Shown here: positions 11,792 to 23,700 of the stretch, piece after piece | How positions within the stretch are numbered: position 1 is the stretch's first letter | How the letters are laid out: each line of letters opens with the position of its first letter | Source: DAIQNV01 sp038748775 | GTDB taxonomy: Bacteria > Planctomycetota > Phycisphaerae > Phycisphaerales > UBA1924 | Assembly: GCA_038748775.1 (NCBI GenBank) | Contig: JBCDIT010000008.1 | Span: 124,001 to 188,000 of the forward strand | Direction: 5' to 3' | Length of the DNA stretch: 64,000 bases | The notes under the pieces: model-generated | Database searches by the model: none | What the model saw: the letters and a program-made list of their open reading frames with translations, nothing else | What the model was told of the DNA's origin: nothing | Program-made: the position numbers and the translations under genes

Positions 11792-14700
11792 CCTCGCTTC
11801 TTAACGGTTCGCGCCGGACCGCCCAGTTGGCCGGTGGCTCTTGGCCGGGCAGGAACGGTCCCATCATGATGCTCTCGGGCATGAAGACCTCGGGGTCTCT
11901 CGGGCTCAGGAGAGGGTCCCGATCGAGAGCCTGGATGACGGGCTCGCGGTCGTTGACTGCGCGGAGCGTCTTGTCGAACAGTTCATCCTGAACAAACTCG
12001 GCGGCGGGGCTCTCGCCCGGGATGACGACCGGCGTCAGGATGACAAGAAGTTCGGTCTTCGTGTTCTCTTGGAGGTAGCTGCGGAACGGGAGACCCAGGA
12101 TGGGGATGTCGCCCAGGAACGGGACCTTCGTTTCGCGCACCTCGGCGATCGTCTGGATCAGCCCGCCGATCACGACCGTTTGCCCGTCCTTCACTGTGAC
12201 CGTGGTTTCGACGCGGCGCTGCGTGATGATCGGGCTCTCGAAGTCTTCGTCGATCTGCGTCGTGCGCGTGGTCACCTGCGAGATCTCAGGAGAGATGTCC
12301 ATCCGAACGAAGCCATCGACCGAGATCGACGGGGTCACGTTGAGGATGATGCCCACGTCGCGCCGTTCGACTTCAGCGGTGACCCGCTCACCGATCCGAT
12401 CCGAACCGGTCACGATACCGACGTCTTCACCGACCTGGATGAAGGCCGCTTCGTTGTTGTTGACCGTAACCTGCGGTCGGCTGAGCACCTCGAGCTTGCC
12501 TTGAGCCTCCAGCGCGCGGATGAGCAGGCTGAAGTCTGTCGAGGCGACTCCGAAGTTGGGCGCTCCGATCGCGGTCGCGACGCCGGCGCCGGCCGCGAAG
12601 CTGTCGAAGACGTATCCGTCGCCGCCGATGTTGCTGGTCTCGACTGTCCGCCCGACGTTGATGTCCATCCCCCACGTCACCGCGTCGTCGAGCGTCACCT
12701 CGGCCAGCAGCACCTGGATCATCACCTGCGGGGGCGATGCGTCGAGCTCGGAAACGATCTCCTTGACCGCGTCGATGTACCGAGGTGACGCAGAGATGAG
12801 CAGCTTATTGCTCTTCGGATCACCGACCACGGTGACTTCCTGCTCGAGCTGCCTCGCGAGTGACCCGCTCAACTCGGGACCGAGCGTGCTCTGAAGAAGC
12901 TCCGCCTCGCCGGCGAAATAGTTGCTCAGAACGACCTCGAGCTCCGCCGCGTCGGCGTTGCGGAGGTGGTAGACGAACCGCTCGCGTGCGTTGGCCTCGA
13001 TCGAGTCGAGCTCGGCAACCACGTCGCGCACCTCGTCGAGATACTCCCGCGTGCCCGAGACAAGCAGCGTGTTCGTGCGCCGGTCGACGGTGATCGCGAG
13101 GGCCTGTCGCTCATCGGGCACCGGCGTGAGCGTGCCCGGGCCGACTTCCTCGATGCGGTCTTCCTCGCCCGGGACCGCGCCCCGGGGAACGAGCACCAGA
13201 CGGTCGCCCTGTTGCTCGAGCGCGAACAGATCGCGCAGGACCAACGCCATCTGCTGGGCATCGGCGTTCTCGAGCCGGAAGCGGGCGATCCGCCGGTCGC
13301 CCCGGGTCTCGTCGTCGAGGTCATCGATGATGCTGGCGATCAGCGACATGATGTCGGGCGGGGCAGAGACGATCACCGAGTTGGTCCGGAGATCCGGCGT
13401 CAAGCGAACGCGATCGCGCAACGCTTCGTCGATGGTCGCCTCGATCAGATCACTCTCGGGCGTTCCGGGCTCGCGCCCGCTGAGCGCGGCCAGCTCTTCG
13501 CGATAAAACCGAAGCTTCGTCGCTTGGCGTTCGCCGTCCGAGCCGCTGATCGCACGGCCGGCGAGCAAACTCTCGACGAGATTCACGATCTCGAACGAGT
13601 TCGCGGCGCGGAGCGTGATGCGTTTGATCTCTTGAGCCGACTCGCCCTCTTGGGTGTCGAACCGCGCCACGATACCTCGGACCGCCGCGACGTCGGCGGG
13701 AGTACCGCTCACGACGATGGCGTTCTGACGCTCGCTCGGGTACACGCTGACGGCGCCGCGTCCCCGCTTTTCGTTCTCGCGCTCGACGTACAGCTCGTTC
13801 ACGGCCTCTGCGATGTCCGCGGCCCCGCCCGGGCGGCTGACCGCGACCATCTCGATGACCTCTCCGCCGTCGACCCCGTCGCCTCCGGCTGCGAAAACGC
13901 TGATCAGTTCCTCGACAATCGCGAGGTTCTCGTCGCTGGCCGCGACGATGAGCACGTTGCTCGCGGCGACCGCTTCGATCGTGAAGACGTCTTCCGGGCG
14001 TTCGTCACCGCCGGCCCGCTGGCGAGCACGGATCCGGTCTCGCATCAGGTTACGGATCTTCGGCGCGAGTTCGCTCACGTCGGCGCCGGGCACCGGGACC
14101 ACGTGCAGGCCGACGCCGCTGGCCGCCTCGCCCTGATCGAGGTCGTTGATCAGCACCTCGACCAGCGCCACCGCCTCGTCGCGCCCGGCGACAATCAGCG
14201 TGTTCGTGCGCTCGTCGACGGTGACCGAGACTTCGCCAGCGAGCGCTTGGCCGGTGGTCGTCGTCGGGAGTCCTTGGCGATTCGTCCCCGGGAGACGCCG
14301 TAGCGCCTCGCCATCGCGGAAGAGATCTTCGATCATCTCTCGGACACGCGTCGCCGACGCGTTCTCGAGCGGGAACAGGCGTACGACCACCGCGTCGCCC
14401 ACCGGCAACCGGTCGAACAGCTCGACGACCGAACGGATCGCCGCGACGTTGTCGGGCGTGCTCGCGACGACCACGGCGTTGGCCTGTTCGTCGGCGATCA
14501 AACGGATCGGGCTGCTCAGGTCGAGCTCGATCTTCGAACCATCGAATCCGCCCGAGTCGAGCTCGAGCCGGCGGACTTGCTCCGCGATCGCCGCTGCCGG
14601 GGCCGACCGTCCGTCGCCATCGGTCGCGGTCAGCATCGACTCCATCAGCGGAACGAGCCGGCGGGCGTCGGCGAGACGGAGCGGGATCACCGCGGCTTCC

Positions 14701-17700
14701 TGCGTCGAATCGCTCGGCTCGGCGTCGAGCGCCCGAGCGAGCCCGGAGACGATGTCCGCGTCGTTGGCGTTCGCCGTGATGGCGATCGCACGGCGCGTCT
14801 CCATCGGGACGACCGAAACCGCCTCGGCCACCAGGCTCGGCCTCGACGGGTTCGGGGCACGCGTCACCCCGAGCTGGTTGAGAAGCCTGAGCATCTCGTC
14901 GGGCGAGGTGTACTCAAGGTCGACGATGAGGACCTCGCCGCCTCGGGCTTTGGCGATCAGTTCCGCGTCCGGGTTCGGCTGAGCTTGCTGATCGTCGACG
15001 CCTTGCTCTGGTCCGTCGTCAACCGGTGTCTCGAGCTCGTCGACGAGCGCCATCGCCCGGTCGTAGACCTCGCTGCTCGCGGAAACGATCAACGCGTTCG
15101 TCCCGGCATCTGCCTCGATCGAGATCGGTTCGCCGCGTCGCTCAGCGAGCGGGCGGAGGGCGGCGAGCAAAGTTTGCCGGATGCGCGGCGCGTTGAGCGA
15201 CGTCAGGCGGATCACCCTGGGCATGACCTCAGCCCTGGACGATTCCTCCATCAGGCTCAGCGCGAGCTCTTGGATGCGATCGAACTCGCCCGCCTCGGCC
15301 CGCACGATCAGGGTCGAGCTCGCGTCGTCACCGATGATGACCGCCCTGGTTGGACTTCCCTGGCGGGCTTGGGCGTTGAGGAACACGCTCCGCACGCTCT
15401 GCGCGAGCACGCTCGCCCTCGTGCCACCGGTCACACGAACAAGCCTCGCGACCGGCAGCGAGAGAAAGTCGGGAACATCGAGCCGCTCGACGATCGCCTG
15501 GATGCGCTCGAGTTCGTTGCGACCGGCGAAGACGATCAGGCTGTTGGTCTGCACCTCGGCCGAAACGACCGGTGTTTCTTCACTGGTCACCAGCACCGTC
15601 GGCCCGGAGTTGTTGTCGTCGTTGCGTGAGCGACGCGACTGCGTATCGCGCGCCCGCTGTCGGGCGAGTTCATCCTCCAGCGGCGCACGGAAGCCCTCGT
15701 TCAACGCTCTGGCGACGCTGGCCGCGTCCGCGTGACGGAGGGGTATCACGACGAGTTGCCTCGACGTGTCGTACTCCTCGGTATCGAGCTTCTCCAGCAG
15801 CGCCCGGATGTCGTCGAAGAGCGACTCGTCGGCCGAGATCACGAGCGAATTGCTCGCAGGATCTGAAACGATCGTCACCTCACGCTCGGCCACGCTCGCG
15901 GCCTCGGGGGCGTAAGGCCCATAGAACACCCGCAACGCCTCGCCGGTCTGCTGGGCGTCTGCGAACTCAAGCTTGACGAACTCGGTCCGGCGTTCGTCCT
16001 GCTCGGGCACGTCGAGCTGCGCGACCATCTGCTCGATGAACGCCATCTCGTCGCCCGACGCGGTCACGCTGATCGCGTTGCCCTGCGAAGACCAGTCGAT
16101 ACTTGGGCGTGGATCACCCGAGCGCCGGGGACGGCTGCGCACCATCTCGCGGAGCGTGAACGACGTGTCGAACGCGTCGGCGTGCTTGAGCTCGAACCTT
16201 CGGAACTCGACCGGGCTCTGGATCGTTTCGGTGTCGAGAAGCTCGACCTGCTCGAGGACCACGTTAACCGCTTCGTCCGACCCGGTGATCAAGAGCGAGT
16301 TGCTCCGCTCGACTGGGGTGATGTTGACACGAACCTCATCGGGCAACGATCTTCGAAGAGCGTCGGCGACTTCGTTCGCCCTTGCCGACTCAAGCTGCAC
16401 CGTCACGATGCGGTTCGCCACGTCCTCGTCGACGGTATCCAACTCCGCGATGAGCGCCGCGACCCGCGCGTGCGCCTCGGTCGGCGCCGAGACGATGATC
16501 GCCGAACGGCTCGGCTGAGGCGTCACGATGACCTCTTCCTCACGCCGGCCTTGGCGCGGGAACATCGCCCGGACCGTGCGCGTCACCTCGTTCGGATCGG
16601 CGTTGGAAAGCCCGTAGACCTCGATGATTCGGTCGTCGCCGAGTTCAGGCTGGTCCATCTGGGCGATGAGGTCGCGGAGCACCGCGAGCTCTTCGGGTGG
16701 CCCCGACACGATCAGCGCGTTGCCGTCACGGCTCCCCAAGATCGTCACGCCCTCCCCGCTCTTGCCCTGCGACCGAGCGCGATCGCGGAAGAACCGTGAC
16801 AGACCGGCCGCGGCCCGCGACGCGTCGGCGTGTTCGAGGGTAATCGTCTCGACAACACTCTCGCCGTCGCCGGCCGATTCGGCGATCTTCTCCAGTTGCT
16901 CGACCGCCTCGTCGACGGCGGGCTTCGGACCGATCAGGAAGAGCACACGACGGGCTTGATCGACCTCAACCCTCACCTGCCCCGGATCGTCTCCGCGCCA
17001 GAAGGAGTACCCCGGTGTGCGCGTCGTTTCTTCGATCAGTCGTTCGAGCGAACGCAAGTCGCCCTGCGGGACCGGAACAACGCGGACTACACGCCCGCCG
17101 GTGTCGCTACGAGGCTGATCAAGTTCGCGGATGATTTCCTCGAACACCTCGAACGAGTCGCCCGAGCCGAAGAGGATGACGGAGTTGGTCGCTGTGTCGA
17201 TCTCGATGGCGACTTCGTCCTGGCGGTTCCAGCGGTTGAACCGGGTCTGCCATGCCAGCTCTTCGAGCGTCGATTGGATCCTCGCCCCTTGGATGTGCTG
17301 GAGCGGGATAATCCGAAAGCCGGTGTTGGTCTGAGTTGTGCGAGAGTCGAACTGCGACGCGAGAGACGCGATCTGCTCGTAGTCCTCGTCGCTCGCCGCG
17401 ATAACGAGCGTCCCGCTCTGTGAATCGCCGATGATCGCGGCCCCGCCGCCGCGACCGCCGCGACCGCCGCGGCCCACGCGCTCACGCTGCTGGAAGAATC
17501 GCTGGAGTTCGCGAGCGACCACGCCGGCGTCCGCCTCTTGGAGCTTGATCGATCGCACCGGGAACGACGACGCTTCTTGCACGTCGACCTGGGCGATCAA
17601 CTCTTGGATCTCGCCCAGTTCTTCATCACCGGCGCGGACGATGAGCACCCCGGCGTCGTCTTGGGCGGTCAGGCTCACGCGCTCGGCTCGCCCGGGGTCA

Positions 17701-20700
17701 CGCCCCACCACGACGTCGCGCACGACACGCTCGATGACGCTCGGGCGGGTGTGTTCGAGCGTGATGACCTCGAGCGTGAGATCATCGGCCTCGAGCGAGA
17801 CGTCCGACGTCTCGATCAGCGCGGCGATCTCGGTGTGCTGATCGCTCGACGCGGTGACGAGAAGCGTGTTGGTCCGATCATCGGCAACGAACACCGCTCT
17901 TGGGACGCCCCACGCACCCGGTCCCTGGCGCTTCGAGTCCATGAGGCTCTGGAGCGTTCCACGCAATCGCCTCGCTTCGGCGCTCTCCAGTTCGTACCTG
18001 CGGATCTCCATGCGCTCGGCGACCGGGCTCTGGTCGATGAGTGACACGAAGCGATCGATGAGATCCATCGCCTCAGATGGCGCGCTGATGATCAGTTGAC
18101 CGCCCTGAGGCGCGGCGCTCACCGTCACGTCCCTCGGGTCGAGTCGGCCTTTGACCGAGTCCCCGTCGCCGAGCAGTTCGATCTCGGCGCCCCGGAGGAG
18201 CTGCGCCTGGCGGCCCGCCGGCGAACCGCTGAAGAGGTCGCTCACCGACCTTGCGGCAGAACGCGAGTCGACGTTGGTCAGCGGGAACACCTTGACCGTT
18301 ACGTCTCGCGACTTCTCTAGCCGCGACACGCCCCGGATCAACCCCCGAATCGACTCGAAGTCGGTGTCGTTCGCCCACACGACGACCACGCCGGCGTTCG
18401 GATCGGGCGTGACGGCGACGCGACCGGTGAACCCGCCCGGGTTGTTCGCGTTCGCGCGGCCGACCTGGCGTATCGTCTGGTTGATGATATTGGCAACCTG
18501 TCGCGCGTCGGCTCCACCGGGAAGCTCGACGAAGCGAACAGCCGTCGGCTCGGCCGGGATCTGACGCTCGACCTCGCTCGCGAGTTCCGCCAGCCGGTCC
18601 GTCGCCCGGGGCGACCCAACAACCACCAGCGAGTTCGTCAACGGATCGACCGCGATCGTGATCTCGGATGCCCCATCGCTGTCGTCGTCGCGTTCTGGGA
18701 GCGATACCTGGGCCATCGCCAACGAGACCACGACCGTTTCGATGAACTCGAATCGACCAAGACCACGGCCCTCGATGGACCCGCCGGGACCCGGGAGCGG
18801 TGCCGGTTCGCCAACCGGCCCTTCAACCGGCTCTTCAACCGGTCCTTCGTCGTCACCCTCGTCGAGAAGATCGTCGATACCGACGACGTTGACCCGCACA
18901 CCGCCGCGTTGCTCCAGCAGCCGGCGGAGCGTGCGTGCGACGTCGGCGGCATCGGCCCTCGAGCGATCGATCGGGATCGTGCGGAATTGACGCCCGGTGC
19001 GGAGCGTCGCCTTGTCGAGGTCGCTCGCGAGCGTCTCAACAAGCGTCATCTGGTCGCGCGTCGCGCTGACGATCAGCGAGTTGCTCGACGAATCGACGCG
19101 GATCGTCGGGGGACGTGTCGCTCCGGGATCGTCGGCGAAGACCGCTTCGACGTTGGCCGCCAACTCGGTCGCGTCGGCGTTCTCCAGCGTGAGTACCCGA
19201 ACCACACGGCCACCGCCGCGCGAGCGCGGATCGATATCCAGCTCGCGAACGACCTGCTCGGCGAGTTCAAGGGTCGGTTCGGGGGCGCTCACGATCAACG
19301 CGTTGAGCCTCGGCTCGGGCTCGACGCGGACTTTGGCTGCATCAATCTCTGTGCCCCTGCGGAACCGCTCCGCCCGCGCCGTCTCCCGGTACCAGAACGG
19401 GAGATCGTCGATAGGGTCGCTCTCGCTGAGCACGCTGAGAACGATCGGCGCCAGCGTTTCAGCCCTCGCGAAGTCGAGGAAAACCGTTCGAACCTCAACC
19501 TCGCTCGGGGCGGCCGCGGTCGCGTCCATCTCGGTGATCAACGCCGCGGCCCGGTCGAGCACGGTTCGCGATGCGGCGATGACGACGGAATTGCTCGCGA
19601 GTTCGGCGCTGACACTCGGGCGGGGCTCGCCCGGACCAAGCCCGCTACCCAGGGCCTCGCGCAGAGTGGCTGAAACGCTCTGCGCGTTGCCCGATTCGAG
19701 GCGGAACACTCGGACGTCGACCGCCCCGGTCGCGCGTGGCTCGTCGAGCGCCGCAACGAGTTCCTCGGCCATCCCCATCAGCGGGGCCGGAACGCTCACG
19801 AGCACGCGGTTCGTCGCACGATCGGCGTCGACGCGCGGCGCCGTGACCGCGAGGCCGGCATCCGCCGCCAGCTTGACCGAATCGGGCCATCGCGAGCGGT
19901 CGCTGAGCATCCCGCTCACTGTTCGGGCGACCGCGGTCGCGTCGGCGTACTCCAGCCCGATCGTCCGGACCTCGGCCGTCGGCGCCGCCGGTGATCGCTC
20001 GTCGAAGTCGGCGAGCAAACGAACGGCGCCTGTTGCCTGTTCGTCGGTCCCGATCACGAGTACCGACCCGCTCGTGGGCTCGGCTGTGATCTCGACCGGG
20101 AGCCGGCCCTTGGGCAGCGTCTCCGCCGCGACACGCTCGACCGCCTTGGCGAGCCGCGCCGGGTCCGCCCGGACCGGCGTGTATGTCAGCACGCGCCGGT
20201 CCTCGACCGGCGCTTCCGCATCGAGCCGCTCGATCACGCTCCGTGCCAACTCGATCGTCTGGGCCGGTCCGCTCACGATCAGGGCGTTGGTCCTGGGCTC
20301 TGCTTCCACCCGGATCGGCGTCTGCTGAGGCAGGCGTCCCCTCGTGTAGCGGAGTTGGGCCATGAGTAGCCGAGGATCGTTGGCTTGCTGATCGACCAGG
20401 AGCCTCTGGACCGTTTGAGCGATCGACCGAGCATCCGCGAAGTCGAGCGGGAAGGTCTCGACCGATGCCTTCTCCGGGTCGAACGGTTGACGATCAAGCG
20501 GTTCGACCAGTTCGTGGATCGCTTCGAGATCGGCCTTCGGCCCGCTCATCACGAGTGCGTTGCTCGAAGCCGCGGCGACGATGCGAACAAGACTCGCGTC
20601 CCCGCTCGGAAGGTCCATCGTGCGGAGCGAGTCGCTCACGGTCCGAGCCACTTCACGGGCATCGGCGTACGTCAGCGGGGCGACCTTCACCGTCGCCTGC

Positions 20701-23700
20701 CCGATCTCCGCGGCCTCGGTGTCGAGGGCGTCAATCAGGCTCTGCGCGATCTCTTGGAGCGTCTCAGGCCCGTTGATAATCAGCGTGTTGCTGGCGCGAT
20801 CAGCGGCCACCTCGAGCGTTTCTTCGCCGAGCCCATCCGCATCGCCCAACGCGCGCTGCTCGCGAAGCCTGGCGGCAAGCAAACGGCGAACCATGTCGAC
20901 CAAACGCTCCGCCCTGGCGTGCTCGAGTTGGTAGAGCCTGAGCACTGTCATCGCCCGCTCGACCGGACCGTCGAGTTCGCTCACGAGCGCTTCGATCTGC
21001 TCGAACGACGCGGCAGGGCCGCTGACGACCAGGGCCTTTGTACTCGGCTCGACTGAAACAGTCACGGCGGTCCGACCCGCCGCGGCGAGAGCTCCGCTTG
21101 AAGCCAGTCTTTGGATGGCCTGCCCGACGGCGCTCGCATCGGCCCGCTCGACGCGGTAGGTGCGCACCTCGACGTCTTCTCCGACGTTGAGCGTGTCGAG
21201 GTTCTCGACCAATCGCTCGAAACCGGAGAGCCTCTGGCCCGGAGCGTCCACGATGAGCGAGTTCGTCACCGGGTCGGCGCGGACGAAGACCTCCTTGCGG
21301 CCCTGGAGATGAGGCAACGGCCGACCGCGGCTGTCCCGGGGCATCGGCGGCTCCGGGTACATCTGGTCGATCGTCTTGGCCAAATCCTCGGCGCGAGCCA
21401 CGCGGAGCGGGAACACGCGGATCTCGCGTCCCTCGCTATCGAACGCCTGGCTCTCGTTCAGGTCCTGAACGATCGCCTCGATCTCGGGCAGCAGTTCCTC
21501 ATGAGCACTGATGATCAGCGTGTTCGTCGTCGCGTCGGCCTGGATCGACACCGGGCGTAACGCTCGATCTTCGGGACTCCGCTGCTGGTAGCTCCGGCTC
21601 AAGACCTGAGCGATGCCCTGGGCGTCGGTCGACCGCAGACGCAAGATCCTAAGGGGCGGGCGCTCCGCGGTCTGACGGTTGTCGAGCGAGCGAATCAGCG
21701 GCTCGATGATCCGGAACTGGGCCGGCTGCGCAGCGACCATGATCGCGTTGGTCGATTCGATGGGCTCGAAGACCGGCTCGGGCCCTCCATCGGCGCGAAG
21801 GCTCTCGCTCTTGCTCGCCATCTCGCGCAAGAACTCGACGGTTTCCGCCGCCCGAGCGAGCCTCAGCTCGATCAGCCGAACCTCTCGGGCCGGGCCGACC
21901 TGGTCTTGGAGTTCCTGGAGGATCCGCATGAAACGCGTCATCGCGTCTCGGTCGGCGACGACTTCGAGCGAGTTTGTCTCGTCGTCGACCGTCACGTCGA
22001 CCGGGCCGGCGCCGGGGATCTGGCTGATCTGCGAGCGGTAGATCGTCACCGCCCGCTCCCGGATCTCCTCGGCCGGCACGTTGGCGATCGGCACGATCCG
22101 CAGGCCCCGTTCGATCGGGATCGCGGTCAGATCGTCGAGCACCGCCTCGACCTTCTCGAACGTCACGTCGTCGCCGGCGACGATCAGCGTCGAACTCTTG
22201 GGCTCAACCTCGATAACGACGTCGACCTTCTGCTTGCCCGGCTGCGCCGGCCCACTCAGCGTCCCGCGACGGGCGAGCCCCTGGAGCATCCGGCTCACGG
22301 CGTTGGGATCGGCGCCGACGATCTGGTACGTGCGCAGTTCCGCGACCGGCGGAACCTCGACACGATCGAGGGTCTCGGCGAGCCGGATCAGGCTCTCACG
22401 CCGATCGGTCGGTGCATCGATGATCAGTGAGTTGCTCGAGGGGTCGGCCGAAACGGTAACTTCTTTGGGCTCGCGGAGCCAAGGGATCGGGCGACCCCGT
22501 CGATCGAGCGGGACTGGAGGTTGCGGGTACAGCTTGTCCATCGCGACCGCGACCGCTTCGGCCCTCGCGACCTTAAGCGGGAAAATGAACGTCTCTCGCT
22601 CGGGGCCGTCGGTGCGTTCCTCGTTGAGTTCATCAACGAACGCCTGGATGTCGGGCAGGAGATCTTCGTGGGCGCTGACGATCAGCGTCCCGGTGGCCGC
22701 GTCGGCGCGGATCTGGACGGGCTTGGCCTGGCGCTCGGTCCTCGGGCGCTGGGAGTACTGCTGGTTCAGCATCGACGCGACTGCGTTGACGTCGGCTAGG
22801 CGTACGGAGAGCAGCTTGAGCGGCGGCAGATCTGACTGGTCAACCACGTCGAGACGGCGCACGTAGTCGTTGATCAGCCGGTGCTGGGCGTCCTCGGCGG
22901 TGATGAGCAGCGAGTTGGTGCGCGCCACGACACGGATGTCGGGGTCGGGAACACGCCGCGCCGGATCGACCGGCCCTGCGGAGGCGAGCAATTGCTGCAG
23001 GGGCTCGAGGACGGTCTGGGCGTCGGTGTTGCGGACGTCGATGAGCCGCGTCGAACGCACAGGTGGCATGAGCTGCTGCGCGCGGTTCAGAGCGTTCTGG
23101 AACAAACGCACCGCTTCGGGCTTGCCCCGCAAGATCAGGCTGCCGCTCGCCCGGTCGTACTCGGTCTCGACCTCGCCGAGTTGGCCCTCTCGTCCCGTCG
23201 CGTCGACGTCGAAGAGCTCTCGGGCACGCTTCACCAGCCCGTCGGGTTCGTCTGTGCGGACGCGCACGATCTGGACGGTCCGGTCGCCTGGCCGGACATC
23301 GTCGAGCCGCTCGACCAGTTCCCCGATCGCCGCGAACTGGTCCGGGTCGGCGCGGACGATCAGCGTCCGCAACTCGTCCAACGCCTCGAACGTCGGCGGC
23401 GTGAATGGCGAACCGTCGTCTGGGGTCAGGAGCGGTCGGGAGAGACGCTGGAGCTGGCCGACGACCTGGCTGGGCGTGGCGGTCTCGAGAACGAAGCTGC
23501 GGCTCTCACGTTCGGGACGGTCGAGCAAACGGACGAACTCGCTGATCCGGCGGTGCTGGGCGTCATCGGCGACGATGCGCAGCGCGTTGGGCAGGGCCGC
23601 GTCGACGACGATCTCGGGCGCACGCTCGCGGCGGACCGGATCGACCGGTCCGGCCTGGCTCAGCATCGCTCGGAGCGGCTCGATAACGTCGGCGGCATCG

